Positions 1-8,775 are shown, counted from the stretch's first letter. The stretch is 64,000 nucleotides of DNA from JAHIKV01 sp963733145 (GCA_963733145.1 CAVTCJ010000013.1:434001-498000); one strand, 5' to 3'. Made by a program: numbers and translations. Notes: generated by a model from the letters alone, not told the origin.

Positions 1-1
1 T

Positions 2-205
2 AAAACGTTGAATCGGCCCATTGTAACAAATCGCGGCCGGGTGGGATTGGAGGGGAGCGTTGTTGTCGAAAAACACGTCTGCGCAACCGTTGGTCTTGCC
101 CTATTGGCGGAGCACGACATTGAACTAATCGCATCAGGGTGGTATCCTTACGTTATGAACGCAATCCGATACATTTACCGGCAAGACGAAGACGCTACAG
201 TTTAG
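2..205 (+). CDS. C-terminal part of an unrecognised protein (runs off the left edge)
   Basis: The frame is open from the first bases of the window to a TAG stop at 205, giving about 67 residues. An internal TTG at 8 could serve as a start, but no SD is visible, so this is more likely the end of a gene that begins outside the window. The peptide has a hydrophobic middle (ATVGLALLAEHDIELIASG) and a charged end. I do not recognise the family. It lies 21 bp before a small two-gene module read in the same direction. Confidence 0.3.
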   Translation, partial: KTLNRPIVTNRGRVGLEGSVVVEKHVCATVGLALLAEHDIELIASGWYPYVMNAIRYIYRQDEDATV

Positions 206-226
206 TATTGCAAGAAGCAAGCCCCA

Positions 227-454
227 GTGAACGACCACGCGAACAAGCACATCCGCGGAGCGATTGACTACGCCCTGGCGAAGGGCTGGATATTGCGGAA
301 GGCCGGATCGAGAGCGCATATTTGGGGAAAATTGTATTGCCCGCAAGGCGACCGATCCGGTTGTCGCATTTCGGTTTTCTCAACGCCACGCAGCCCGGAA
401 AATCATGCCCGCTGGATTCGCCGAGAAGTCAATAATTGCGCACATACACGCTAA
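227..454 (+). CDS. Small HicA-like toxin candidate
   Basis: A 75-residue basic protein beginning at a GTG. The sequence (NKHIRGAIDYALAKGW, RKAGSRAHIWGKL, CPQGDRSGCRISVFSTPR) resembles a family of small orphan proteins that pair with the acidic protein encoded 10 bp downstream. The central GSRAHIWG segment, a conserved His after a Gly/Ser turn, is reminiscent of the HicA mRNA-interferase fold. The size, the basic/acidic pairing and the tight spacing suggest a toxin-antitoxin-like module. The assignment is by resemblance only; the pair could also be a regulator with a cofactor protein. Confidence 0.5.
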   Translation: MNDHANKHIRGAIDYALAKGWILRKAGSRAHIWGKLYCPQGDRSGCRISVFSTPRSPENHARWIRREVNNCAHTR

Positions 455-464
455 GGAGCGTCCC

Positions 465-722
465 ATGAAATTGTACGAGTTTTCCGTTGTCCTGGCCGGT
501 CTATCGGCCATTGACGACGACTTGGCCGATGCCCTGTTTGAGGCCGGTTGCGACGACGGCACGCCAATCTCGTCGGGCGGAGTTGCCTGGATCGGATTCA
601 GCCGCGAGGCCGATTCACTGGAAACCGCCATTCGCTCGGCGATTGCCGACGTGCAAAAGGCCGGTTGTTCCGTGGCACGGGTCGAGATCGAAGCCGATTC
701 GCCAACTTTTCAGAATGTCTGA
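465..722 (+). CDS. Acidic partner of the HicA-like protein (antitoxin candidate)
   Basis: 85 residues starting at ATG 465, preceded by AAGGAG 7 nt upstream, which fixes the start. The protein is acidic (SAIDDDLADALFEAGCDDGTP, then READSLETAIRSAIADVQKAG). This matches a widespread small family in which an N-terminal EF-V-L strand is followed by DLADALFEAGCDD; longer members carry a C-terminal HTH that is absent here. It begins 10 bp after the preceding gene stops, so the two are probably co-transcribed. Inference: the neutralising or regulatory half of a two-gene module. Confidence 0.5.
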   Translation: MKLYEFSVVLAGLSAIDDDLADALFEAGCDDGTPISSGGVAWIGFSREADSLETAIRSAIADVQKAGCSVARVEIEADSPTFQNV

Positions 723-774
723 TTGACGTTGGGGTAACGACAGCAATAGTTGAGTTGGGCGGTGGATTTTGCCG

Positions 775-1620
775 TCAACTCCCCAGCGCTTCGCGGTTCT
801 TCTTTGCCAGGGTGAGGAATTGCAGAAGCTCGTCCTGCTTCCCATCGCGGAGCGCGGCGTGAACGGCGGCCAGTTTCGTGCCGTATTGCTCCAACGCCGT
901 CAACACGTTATCGCGATTCAGCACGAGCAATTGCCGCCACGACTCGGGATCGCCGGACGCCTGCCGGGTGGCGGCGGAAAAGTCGCCGGCACTGAGGCGG
1001 AAGTACCGCTCGGGCAGCGCGGCCGCCAGCGCCGCCGCCGATAGATACGGCAGATGGGCGATCGTCGCCGCGGCCCGATCGTGGTCCTCGGGCGACATCC
1101 GCACGACCACGGAGCCGAGCGACTGCCAGAACACTTCGAGCAGGTCGAAGTCTTCGGCCCGGGTGTTCTTGGTGGGCGTGAGGATCGTCAGCCGGCCGTC
1201 GAACAGGTCCGCCCGCGAGTTGAGCACGCCGGTCTTTTCGCTGCCGATCAGCGGATGAGCGCCGAGGAAGCGGCAGCCGCGGGCGAGGCCCTCGTCCAGC
1301 GGCTCGACCACCGCCCGCTTCACGCCGCCGACGTCGCTAATCAGCGACCGCTCGGGGCAATGCTGCGCGGCTTGCTTGACCGTTTCCACGATGCCGTCTA
1401 CGGGCGTGCAAACCACGACTAGTTCGGCGTCGGCCACGCCGCGGTTCAGGTCGATGGTGGTGTTGGTCACTGCGCCGACGCGGCGGGCCGTGCGTAGAGG
1501 GCCCTGCGAGCGGCCGATGCCGACGATGTTTTTCGCCAGTTCACGCTGACGCAGGGCCAGCCCGATCGAGCCGCCGATCATCCCGACCCCCACGATGGCC
1601 ACAGTGTCCCATTGCTTCAT
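775..1620 (-). CDS. tyrA: Prephenate dehydrogenase (TyrA family)
   Basis: A 281-residue NAD(P)-dependent enzyme of tyrosine biosynthesis, converting prephenate to 4-hydroxyphenylpyruvate. The N-terminal Rossmann motif GVGMIGGSIG is near residues 10-20 and VVCTPVD near 70. The substrate-binding signature GAHPLIGSEKTG is near 125-137, with the catalytic-type His. A second helical domain carries HDRAAATIAHLPYLSAAAL. There is no chorismate mutase or ACT domain, so this is a monofunctional form. The frame stays open to 1827, but ATG 1620 is chosen because the family starts just before the Rossmann strand and the upstream part only translates a palindromic repeat. It is convergent with the small module at 227-722. 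Confidence 0.9.
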   Translation of the reverse strand: MKQWDTVAIVGVGMIGGSIGLALRQRELAKNIVGIGRSQGPLRTARRVGAVTNTTIDLNRGVADAELVVVCTPVDGIVETVKQAAQHCPERSLISDVGGVKRAVVEPLDEGLARGCRFLGAHPLIGSEKTGVLNSRADLFDGRLTILTPTKNTRAEDFDLLEVFWQSLGSVVVRMSPEDHDRAAATIAHLPYLSAAALAAALPERYFRLSAGDFSAATRQASGDPESWRQLLVLNRDNVLTALEQYGTKLAAVHAALRDGKQDELLQFLTLAKKNREALGS

Positions 1621-1736
1621 AAGAATCTCACGTAGAAGTAGGTGAATTGTAGGAGGCGACCGAACTGTAGGAGGCGACTCGCGACACCGACCGGCACAAG
1701 CTAAGCCAAGCATTGTACCAAATTTTCCGCCGGATC

Positions 1737-1818
1737 GTAGGGTGGGACAAGCGAAGCGCGGTCCCACCAATAACGGCAAACATGGTGGTGGGACCGCGCT
1801 TCGCTTGTCCCACCCTAC
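1737..1818. repeat. Palindromic repeat, family R1 (GTAGGGTGGGACAAGC)
   Basis: A perfect 33-bp inverted repeat (1737-1769 and 1786-1818) with a 16-nt loop. Each arm begins GTAGGGTGGGACAAGC and ends at GGTCCCACCA. The same family is at 10968-11049, 38691-38774 and 51945-52098. Here it lies between divergent tyrA and the beta-helix gene. Confidence 0.95.
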
Positions 1819-1915
1819 TTTTAGCAATGGGCACTTGTTACAATATGGACTTTAGAAAATGCCGGCATCGCGGCGTTTTTTCCTGCCAAAACAACCCGCC
1901 CCGGAGTGCTCGGTT

Positions 1916-4036
1916 ATGTCGCCTCAACGATTCCGATTGTTCAGTGCCGTTTTGACGATTGTCTTGTGGGCCGCTCCGGCGACCATGCGGGCGTCGGCCG
2001 TCACGCTCTATGTTGCCCCGGCCGGCAACGATTCCTGGTCGGGCGAACTGGAACGGCCGAACGCGGCCCGCACGGATGGACCGCTGGCTTCCCTGGCCGC
2101 CGCCCGAGACGCACTGCGGAAGGAACGGGCGAAAAGCCCCGACGGCATGAAGGGCGCAGCAGTGATCGTGGCCGACGGATTCTATCCGCTCCGGGAAACC
2201 CTGGTCTTCGAGCCGCAAGACGGCGGCGCGGCCGACGCGCCGGTCGTCTATCGAGCGGCGAAAGGGGCCCGGCCAGTCATCTCCGGCGGACGCAAAATCG
2301 AGGGCTTCGCGGCCGTCGAGGGCGGACTCTGGAAAGTCCATTTGCCCGAGGTCGCCGCCGGCCGCTGGTACTTCGCGGACCTCTACGTGGGCGGTCGCCG
2401 CGCCGTCCGCGCCCGCGAGCCGAACGAGTTCTACTACTACATGCGGGGCAAGGTCGATTCGCTGCCGAATCGCGCATTCACGGCCGATCCGAAGGACATC
2501 GCTCCACTGACGGCATTGTCGAAGGATCAACTCCGCGACGCCGTGGTGGTCGCGTACTTTTCCTGGGAGAGCGCCATGACGCCGATCGCTTCGGTCGATC
2601 CGCGGACCGGCGCGGTGGTGCTGGCCGGCGAGGTGCGCTGGCCGTTTTTCGACTGGGGGCCGAAATACCAGCGCTACCACCTGGAGAACTTCCGTGCGGC
2701 TTTGGACGCGCCGGGAGAATGGTTTTTGGACCGCGGCGGCGACCTGTATTATAAGCCGCTGCCCGGCGAAGACATCTCGAAAGTGGAAGTCGTTGCTCCG
2801 GCGGTGAGCCGCCTGGTGCGATTCCAGGGCGATCCGAAAAGCGGCCGATTTGTCGAAAACATCGTCTTCGAGGGGCTCGGCTTCCAGCACGATAGTTTTC
2901 GCCTGCCGCCGAAAGGACTCAGTTGCGGCCAGGCCGCGGTAACGATGCCGGCCGCCATAACCGCCGACGGCGCGCGGCACGTAGCGCTGAAGAATTGCGA
3001 AATCTCGCACATCGGCGGCTACGCGGTTCATTTCCGCCGCGGCTGCCAGAATTGCCGCGTCGAGCATTGCTTGATCGAGGACCTGGGCGGCGGAGGCGTC
3101 CGCATCGGACAAGGGCATGAAAACAGCCATCCCTCGGCGGCCGACGCCACCGGCCATTGCGTCGTGGACAACAACATCCTCCGCTCCGGCGGCCATACCG
3201 ACCGGGGCGCCGTCGGCGTCTGGATCGGCAATAGCGCTCACAATGAGGTTGCCCACAACGACATTTCCGATCTCCGCTACACCGGCGTATCGGTCGGCTG
3301 GATCTGGGGCTACGCGCCCAGCGCGGCCCATCACAACCGCATCGCGTTCAACCACATCCACCACATCGGCTGGGGCGTGTTGAGCGACATGGCAGGCGTC
3401 TATACCCTCGGCGTCTCGCCCGGCACTACCGTCAGCAACAACCGCATCCATGACGTCTCTTCCTACGACCTCTGCGGCCGCGGCGGCTGGGGAATCTACT
3501 GCGATGAAGGCAGTTCCGACATCGTGGTGGAAAACAATTTGGTTTGCAACACCAAGACCGGCGGGTATCACCAACACTATGGTCGCGAGAACGTCATCCG
3601 CAACAACATCTTCGCCTTCGGCAGCAGCGGCCAATTGCAGCGTTCGCGCGTCGAAAACCACATCTCCTTCACTTTTAGCCGGAACATCGTGTACTGGAAC
3701 ACCGGCTGCCTGCTGTACGGCTTGTGGAAAACCTCCAATTATAATTTGAATCACAATCTTTACTGGGACGCATCGGGTAAACCGGTCGATTTCGATGGTC
3801 TGGACTTCAAGGCGTGGCAGGCGTCGGGCAAGGACGCCGGTTCGATCGTCGCCGATCCGAAGTTCGTCGACGCGGCCCGGTACGACTTCCGCTTGCGGCC
3901 CGGCTCGCCCGCCGAAAAGATCGGATTCCAGCCGTTCGATTTCAGCCGGGCGGGCGTCTACGGCGATCGGTCCTGGCTGGACCGGGCGGCCATCGAGTAT
4001 CCGCCGGTCCGTTATCCCCCGCCGCGCAAACCATGA
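1916..4036 (+). CDS. Secreted right-handed parallel beta-helix protein
   Basis: About 706 residues from ATG 1916, with GGAG 10 nt upstream; the frame is open to 1859, but this start gives a normal signal peptide (hydrophobic LFSAVLTIVLWAAPA, cleavage near ATMRASA). The mature protein opens with LYVAPAGNDSWSGELERP, typical of planctomycete secreted beta-helix proteins. Repeated NN-I coils follow (VVDNNILRSGG, VAHNDISDLRYTG, IAFNHIHHIGWG, VSNNRIHDVSSYD, VVENNLVCNTKTGG, IRNNIFAFGSSG). Such proteins are usually polysaccharide lyases, hydrolases or binding modules; the substrate cannot be read here. It acts outside the cytoplasm. Confidence 0.85.
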   Translation: MSPQRFRLFSAVLTIVLWAAPATMRASAVTLYVAPAGNDSWSGELERPNAARTDGPLASLAAARDALRKERAKSPDGMKGAAVIVADGFYPLRETLVFEPQDGGAADAPVVYRAAKGARPVISGGRKIEGFAAVEGGLWKVHLPEVAAGRWYFADLYVGGRRAVRAREPNEFYYYMRGKVDSLPNRAFTADPKDIAPLTALSKDQLRDAVVVAYFSWESAMTPIASVDPRTGAVVLAGEVRWPFFDWGPKYQRYHLENFRAALDAPGEWFLDRGGDLYYKPLPGEDISKVEVVAPAVSRLVRFQGDPKSGRFVENIVFEGLGFQHDSFRLPPKGLSCGQAAVTMPAAITADGARHVALKNCEISHIGGYAVHFRRGCQNCRVEHCLIEDLGGGGVRIGQGHENSHPSAADATGHCVVDNNILRSGGHTDRGAVGVWIGNSAHNEVAHNDISDLRYTGVSVGWIWGYAPSAAHHNRIAFNHIHHIGWGVLSDMAGVYTLGVSPGTTVSNNRIHDVSSYDLCGRGGWGIYCDEGSSDIVVENNLVCNTKTGGYHQHYGRENVIRNNIFAFGSSGQLQRSRVENHISFTFSRNIVYWNTGCLLYGLWKTSNYNLNHNLYWDASGKPVDFDGLDFKAWQASGKDAGSIVADPKFVDAARYDFRLRPGSPAEKIGFQPFDFSRAGVYGDRSWLDRAAIEYPPVRYPPPRKP

Positions 4037-4045
4037 ATTCCTTAC

Positions 4046-4253
4046 CTCCCCTCTCCCTTTGGGAGAGGGGCCGGGGGTGAGGGCTGAAGCGATCTCCCCT
4101 CATCCTACAAGCGCGAGAGTGGCCGGATGATAGAGCGGCCCCACAGCGCTCCGATATCTATGTGCTATTCCGCTCAAACTGCCCCTCACCCTAACCCTCT
4201 CCCAAAGGGAGAGGGGACGATTGTCATCTAACCATTTCCCAAAGGGAGAGGGG
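4046..4253. repeat. Cluster of R10 repeats (CCCTCACCC / CCCTCTCCC)
   Basis: Between the beta-helix gene and the glycosyltransferase remnant there are copies of a palindromic GAGAGGGG / CCCCTCTC element: 4046-4083 (CCTCTCCC TTT GGGAGAGG plus CCGGGGGTGAGGGC), 4181-4216 (mirror orientation) and a partial copy at 4235-4253. The same family forms the tandem array at 34722-34911, occurs at 34640-34678, and is nested in an R1 repeat at 51985-52022. Confidence 0.8.
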
Positions 4254-4257
4254 ACCT

Positions 4258-4735
4258 TCACTCGCCCAACGCGAAGCTCTTCAGCCGGCGGAGGAAATTG
4301 GGCTGCGCCGGCCGGCTGGACGAGGGCCGTGGCGGAGGCGATTGCCGCTCGATGACCCGGTAGCTCCCCTGGCAGCCGTCGCGCAGCACGACCATTTCGC
4401 CGCGGCTGTGCGCCAGGCCGGTGCGGATCGCCGCCTCCTGTCCCAGCGGCGCCTCGTGGCGAAACAGGCGGACCTGCGGAAAGAGGCGCGTCAGCTCGTG
4501 GGCCACTTCGTTCGTCGCATCGTTCGACCCGTCGTCGATTATCAGCACCTCGAACCGCTGCGCAATCCGTCGCGAAGTCGAGAATCTCGGCGACCGATTC
4601 GTTCAGAGTGGATTGGTCATCCCTCACCGGAAGCAGCACCGAAAGCGAGCGTTGCACGAGACCGGCCCTTTCGAGTTGAACACCAAAATACGTTTCCTGG
4701 AAGTATTCGACCGAAATAGTTGAATTACTGCACAA
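4258..4735 (-). pseudogene. Family 2 glycosyltransferase-like gene, frameshifted
   Basis: Two frames together encode the start of a GT-A glycosyltransferase. The first (from about 4735 down to 4575) gives QRSLSVLLPVRDDQSTLNESVAEILDFATD. The second (about 4570 to 4258) gives QRFEVLIIDDGSNDATNEVAHELTRLFPQVRLFRHEAPLGQEAAIRTGLAHSRGE when joined. IIDDGS is the nucleotide-sugar-binding DDGS-type motif. A one-base shift near 4570 separates them. The start is unclear (TTG 4735 or GTG 4657). Even repaired, the protein would be short (about 130-160 residues), like a GT2-like family seen in Pirellulales. Its end abuts R10 repeats, so it may be truncated. Confidence 0.55.
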
Positions 4736-4960
4736 AAGGCGGCGACAGCCGATCTACGCGCTTTCTAACCAATGTATTACCCCCCTGGCGAGTAGTTTTC
4801 GCACCGGTTATGATGATATTGTTTGTCGTGACTGATTTCTTGGATGTTCCTGTGAAACCGCAAGCGGAAGTCAAGATCAAGATCGGTTCATCACTGAATC
4901 AGTACACAATCGGCGCCGTTCGCTAACCGCCAACCACTAACCCCTAACCACTACCTCCCC

Positions 4961-5431
4961 ATGTCCATCGAAAGCAATCTAACCGCCACGCTCGAAAAAC
5001 TCGGCCTTCAACTCCCGCCCGCCCCGGCGCCGAAGGGTCTTTACAAATCCGTGTTGATCTCCGGCAATCTGGCCCACACCTCCGGCCATCTGCCCGCCGA
5101 CGCCGCCGGCAAATTGACGCTCGGCCGGCTGGGCGCGGAACTCGACGTTGCGGCGGGCGGCAAGGCGGCCCAGTTGGCCGGCCTGAACATCCTGGCCTCG
5201 CTCCGGGCGGAACTCGGCAGCCTCGATCGCATTAAGCGGGTGGTGAAAATCCTCGGCCTCGTCAGTTGCACCCCCGACTTCACCCAGCAGCCGGCCGTCG
5301 TCAACGGGTGCAGCGAATTGTTCGCCGAGGTCTTCGGCCGCGAGGCCGGGGTCGGCGCCCGCAGCGCCGTCGGCGTCGCCGCCCTGCCGCTGGGCGTCGC
5401 AGTTGAAATCGAAGCCGTTTTCGAGATCTAG
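4961..5431 (+). CDS. RidA/YjgF family protein
   Basis: 156 residues. RidA-type proteins hydrolyse reactive enamine/imine intermediates released by PLP enzymes. The family features are present: YKSVLISGNLAHTSGHLP near residues 28-45, AGLNILASLRAELGSLDRIKRVVKILGLV in the middle, and the C-terminal GARSAVGVAALPLGVAVEIEAV with the conserved Arg and P-LG-VEIE. The protein is about 25 residues longer than the minimal family, as in the YjgF subgroup with an extended N-terminus. Its stop is 19 bp before the peptidase gene and both are on the plus strand. Confidence 0.9.
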   Translation: MSIESNLTATLEKLGLQLPPAPAPKGLYKSVLISGNLAHTSGHLPADAAGKLTLGRLGAELDVAAGGKAAQLAGLNILASLRAELGSLDRIKRVVKILGLVSCTPDFTQQPAVVNGCSELFAEVFGREAGVGARSAVGVAALPLGVAVEIEAVFEI

Positions 5432-5450
5432 CCGAAAGGACCGATTCATC

Positions 5451-6953
5451 ATGCTTCCCATTCTTCTGCTGGCCGCGAGTCTTGGCATGACGGCCGATAA
5501 TTGGCCGCCGCCGATCGAACCGCTCGTGCGCTCGGTCGACCTGAACGTGGGCGAGTCGCGCGAAGTGACGCTGGCCGACGGCTCGACGGCGACGGTCAAA
5601 CTCCTGGATTTGAAGGAGACCCGCGACGATCTCCGCAATGCCGTCCGCAAGGCCCTGGTGACGGTCGAGGTCAACGGACGAAAGGCGACCCTGGGGGCGG
5701 CCAACTACCGGCTGCCGACCGCCGTCGGCAGCGTGCAGATCGACTGCGCCGTGACCAAGGGCTGCGTGCAGCCGGACGGGAACCCCTGGGCATTGGACAA
5801 GGACGCCCGGCTGCGGCTGTGGCCGGCCGGCTCGCCGTGGATCCGGCCCGGCACGTTCGTCTATCCGGCCCGGCAGCGGTGGTTCGTCGGCAACACGCAG
5901 ATGTCCAACGAGCCGTGTTTCGTCAACGCCTGCGATCTGCCCGGCCTGACCGCGGTGTACTATCACTACGCCCTCGACTTCGGCGGGGCGGAGGGGTTGA
6001 CCGAGGTCATCGCGGCCACCGACGGCGTGGTGGTTTCGGCCCGGGGGAAAACGATTCCATCGCCCGACATTCCGGACGTAGTCAGTCCGCGTGCGGACGT
6101 GGTTTATCTCCGCGACGGCCGCGGCTGGTACTATCGCTATAGCCATCTACACTCGATCGACCCGGCCATCGAGTTGGGCGCGCGGATCAAGATGGGGCAA
6201 AAGGTCGGCATCCTCGGCAAGGAAGGCGGCAGCGGCGGTTGGGCCCACCTGCATTTCGAGATCGACACGCCGCAGCCCAGCGGACGGTTCGGTGTGACGG
6301 ACGGCTACGCCTTCGTCTGGCAGGCGTATCACCGGGCCTCGGGCGAGAAGCTCGAGGCCGTCGCCCGGCCGCACCGGCTGGCCTGGGTCGGCGAGGATGT
6401 GGAACTCGACGGCAGCCGATCGTGGAGCGCCGAAGGCCCGAAACACATCGTCGGCTATCGCTGGCTGTTTGGCGACGGCACGACGGCCGACGGTCCGACC
6501 GTCAAGCGGCGCTACGACCGCAGCGGCCAGTACTGCGAGACGCTTAAAGTGACCGATGCCGACGGCCGGGCGGCTTACGATTTCGCCGTGGTGGTGGTCT
6601 GCGACCGCAGCCGGCCCAAGGAAGCAACGCCGACGATCGACGCCGATTACTGGCCAAGCGTCGGCATCAAGCCCGGCGAGGACGTGACGTTCCTGGTCCG
6701 TTCGTTCGCCTTTGCGAAGGACGACGGGCACGAGCGGTGGGATTTCGGCGATGGCAGCCGGACGGCTGAAACCCGCTCCGTGCCGGTGGTGGTGCAGCCG
6801 AACGGCGCTCGCACGGAGATGCACGCCAAGGACGGTTACGCCAAGGTGAAACATCGTTTCGCGAAGCCGGGCGATTATATCGTCACCGTTTCCCGCACCA
6901 ACCATCGCGGCGAGACGGCCGTGGTGCGGCTGCACGTTTGCGTGGGAAAATAG
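5451..6953 (+). CDS. Secreted M23-type peptidase with PKD domains
   Basis: 500 residues from ATG 5451, with GAAAGGA upstream. A short hydrophobic N-terminus (LPILLLAASLGMTA) looks like a signal peptide. A LytM/M23 metallopeptidase region follows: HYALDF near residue 175 supplies the HxxxD-type zinc ligands, and AHLHFEID near 270 is the HxH motif, with YSHLHSI and GKEGGSGG between. Two PKD-like domains follow (WLFGDGTTADG with YDRSGQYCETLKVTD, and WDFGDGS with HRFAKPGDYIVTVSRTN). M23 enzymes cleave peptide cross-links; many planctomycete homologues act on surface or imported glycopeptides. The target here is unknown. Confidence 0.85.
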   Translation: MLPILLLAASLGMTADNWPPPIEPLVRSVDLNVGESREVTLADGSTATVKLLDLKETRDDLRNAVRKALVTVEVNGRKATLGAANYRLPTAVGSVQIDCAVTKGCVQPDGNPWALDKDARLRLWPAGSPWIRPGTFVYPARQRWFVGNTQMSNEPCFVNACDLPGLTAVYYHYALDFGGAEGLTEVIAATDGVVVSARGKTIPSPDIPDVVSPRADVVYLRDGRGWYYRYSHLHSIDPAIELGARIKMGQKVGILGKEGGSGGWAHLHFEIDTPQPSGRFGVTDGYAFVWQAYHRASGEKLEAVARPHRLAWVGEDVELDGSRSWSAEGPKHIVGYRWLFGDGTTADGPTVKRRYDRSGQYCETLKVTDADGRAAYDFAVVVVCDRSRPKEATPTIDADYWPSVGIKPGEDVTFLVRSFAFAKDDGHERWDFGDGSRTAETRSVPVVVQPNGARTEMHAKDGYAKVKHRFAKPGDYIVTVSRTNHRGETAVVRLHVCVGK

Positions 6954-6975
6954 CCGGCACGGTCAGAGACGAATC

Positions 6976-7154
6976 GTAACCGTTCACAGGGGACTGTCCC
7001 AATTTTCGCGGCGTGAGGGACGTAACCCCGCGAATTAGCTTTGCTGCCGCGAAAATGGGACTGTCCTCCTGGGGCGGCGGGAGGGGGACAGGTCCATGTT
7101 TTCGGCCCACCGTTTATCCGATAAAATCACGTTTTCCCACCGAAAAATGGACCA
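6976..7154. repeat. Composite palindromic element R2, interrupted by IS1380
   Basis: Begins with the terminal sequence GTAACCGTTCAC. Hairpin B follows (GGGGACTGTCCCAATTTTCG ... CGAAAATGGGACTGTCC), then hairpin A (GGACAGGTCCATGTTTTCGG ... CGAAAAATGGACCAG). It stops abruptly at 7154, where the IS1380 terminal repeat starts; the expected right end (GTGAACGGTTAC) is missing. Complete copies are at 15597-15808 and 62389-62594. Confidence 0.85.
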
Positions 7155-8030
7155 GCCCGGATTATTCGTAAATCTGCAAACAAAAGCGCCTCCGCGAGCG
7201 TCTAAAGTGTTAAGCCACATACATTTTGGACAACCCACGGAGGCGCATTGTGGTAAAGCAGTCTGCTTTTCAGGTTTCCTTCGATTTTCTCACATCGAAG
7301 GCGATTGTGGTAGAGCCCGCAGCGGCACAGGCTTCCAGCGACGCGGGCTTGTTGCCTTTTCGGCAACTCGACGAGCGTCTGGGGCTGACGCGGCAGTTCG
7401 CCAATGCGCTCAGCGACCGACGGCATCCCGGATACGTCGATCATCCCCTGCTGGAGATGACCCGCATGCGGGTCTATGGCATACTCGCCGACTATCCTGA
7501 CCAGAACGACCACGACGTGCTGCGCAGCGATCCGATCTTCAAGCTCCTCTGCGATCGCTCCACGACCGACGACGATCTGGCCAGCCAGCCCACCCTCTCG
7601 CCGATCCGCCTCCGCCGCCGGCTTCTGCGGAAGTCCCCCTGGAAGCCCTCGCCGACCATGATCGCCGCCGCTGGCACAATCACCGCCGCGAGCGCGATCC
7701 GCTGGGCAAAGGGCAACCCTGTACCTGGCGGACGCGCTTGATTAAAGTCGGCGCGTACGTGCGTGAAACCACTCGCCGCGTGGTAGTGGAACTCTCATCG
7801 AACTGGCCTTACCTGCACCACTTTCAACAGGTCAGCCAGCGGATTCTCGTCCTTGCCGGAGCGGCTCCCAACAGCAGTTAGCCCCTGCCGACAACTTCCT
7901 CTGCCGCGCCCACCAGCTTTTGGCCACGGGGAGAAGGGGGCCTTGTGTCTTTCCACAACCCCATCGTCTTCTCTTGCCTCTTCCCACCGCCAGCCAGCAC
8001 GAACAGACAGCGTTTACGAATAATCCGGGC
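7155..8030 (+). mobile_element. IS1380-family insertion sequence remnant
   Basis: Bounded by a perfect 18-bp inverted repeat, GCCCGGATTATTCGTAAA (7155-7172) and its complement (8013-8030). It contains a transposase gene with a large internal deletion, so the element is about 0.9 kb rather than about 1.6 kb. It landed inside an R2 repeat. The same terminal repeat bounds a 124-bp non-coding element at 15460-15583. Confidence 0.85.
7250..7881 (+). pseudogene. IS1380-family transposase, internally deleted
   Basis: The N-terminal part starts at GTG 7250 with GGAGG just upstream and reads FQVSFDFLTSKAIVVEPAAA, then LLPFRQLDERLGLTRQFANALSDRRHPGYVDHPLLEM and DPIFKLLCDRSTTDDDLASQPTLS, the usual IS1380 start. 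After about 120 residues the frame changes and most of the catalytic DDE core is missing. A C-terminal piece in another frame (about 7600-7881: HNHRRERDPLGKG, TRLIKVGAYVRETTRRVVVELSSNWPYLHHF) is the family's normal end. It cannot make active transposase. Confidence 0.85.
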
Positions 8031-8107
8031 TAGCCCCCGGTGAATACATCGGGGGCAACGTGGCGGGGCGATTCAGGCCGTGCCCCCGGTGGATTCACCG
8101 GGGGCTA
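8031..8107. repeat. Palindromic repeat R15 (TAGCCCCCGGTGAAT)
   Basis: TAGCCCCCGGTGAATACATC at the left and GGTGGATTCACCGGGGGCTA at the right form an inverted repeat of about 20 bp, with a GC-rich centre containing further complementary GGGGGC/GCCCCC. It abuts the IS1380 terminal repeat without a gap. Confidence 0.8.
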
Positions 8108-8141
8108 AATAGACAAACTATGCACGATGCCGGTGCAAACG

Positions 8142-8762
8142 CTATAAATCCTTGCCCTGCGAGATGCCGACCTCGCGGAGATGTTCCACGTCGTCGAGCG
8201 ATTCCACGCGGAATTGTCCGTCGCCATCCGAGATTACCGTGGTGATCGAGCCGTTCCGCAAGGTGAACGGCGTTTGCGACGGGATCAACACGCGCAGGGA
8301 GTAGCGGAGCAATCCGCCGTGGGCGACGACGACCACGGTCCGATTGCCGTCGGCCGCGATCGAGCGGAGCGCCTCGGACCCGCGCGCGGCCAGTTGACGC
8401 CGCGATTCGCCGCCGGGGATGACGAAGTCCTCGTCGCCGCTCATCCAGCGGGCCAACTCGGCCGGATACTCCACCTCCAAATCGCCCCGTAACCGGTCCT
8501 GGAACACGCCGACGCTGATCTCCTTCAGCCGCGGATCGGTGCGAACCGGCAGCTCGTGCCGCGCGGCGACGTCCTGCGCCACGGTCAACGCCCGCAGCAG
8601 CGGGCTGGAATAGACCGCATCGACCGGCACGCCGGCCAGCGCATCGGCTATGGCCAGACTCTGACGACGGCCCAATTCCGAGAGCGGCACATTCGATTGA
8701 CCCTGGATGCGCCCCTCGGCGTTGTAGGTGCTCTCGCCGTGTCGGATTAGATATAGTTTCAT
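8142..8762 (-). CDS. Histidine phosphatase (phosphoglycerate mutase-like) family protein
   Basis: 206 residues. The N-terminus LYLIRHGESTYNAEGRIQG contains the catalytic RHGE motif with the phospho-accepting His. YSSPLLRALTVAQ, PRLKEISVGVFQD and the second catalytic His in VVVVAHGGLLR follow in the usual order. The family includes cofactor-dependent phosphoglycerate mutases and broad phosphatases (CobC-, GpmB-like); the exact substrate is not determined. The start ATG 8762 is set by homology. Thirteen bp upstream lies a seven-copy heptanucleotide array (8776-8824), so no ordinary SD is obvious. Confidence 0.88.
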   Translation of the reverse strand: MKLYLIRHGESTYNAEGRIQGQSNVPLSELGRRQSLAIADALAGVPVDAVYSSPLLRALTVAQDVAARHELPVRTDPRLKEISVGVFQDRLRGDLEVEYPAELARWMSGDEDFVIPGGESRRQLAARGSEALRSIAADGNRTVVVVAHGGLLRYSLRVLIPSQTPFTLRNGSITTVISDGDGQFRVESLDDVEHLREVGISQGKDL

Positions 8763-8775
8763 AGTTATAGACTGA

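Noticed and set aside
1838..3754. 638-codon minus-strand open frame
   Set aside because: It overlaps the beta-helix gene on the opposite strand. Composition is typical of an antisense shadow in GC-rich coding DNA, and it has no family motif.
4720..4926. 68-codon plus-strand frame between the glycosyltransferase remnant and the RidA gene
   Set aside because: No SD, no family resemblance, and it overlaps the start of the remnant on the other strand.
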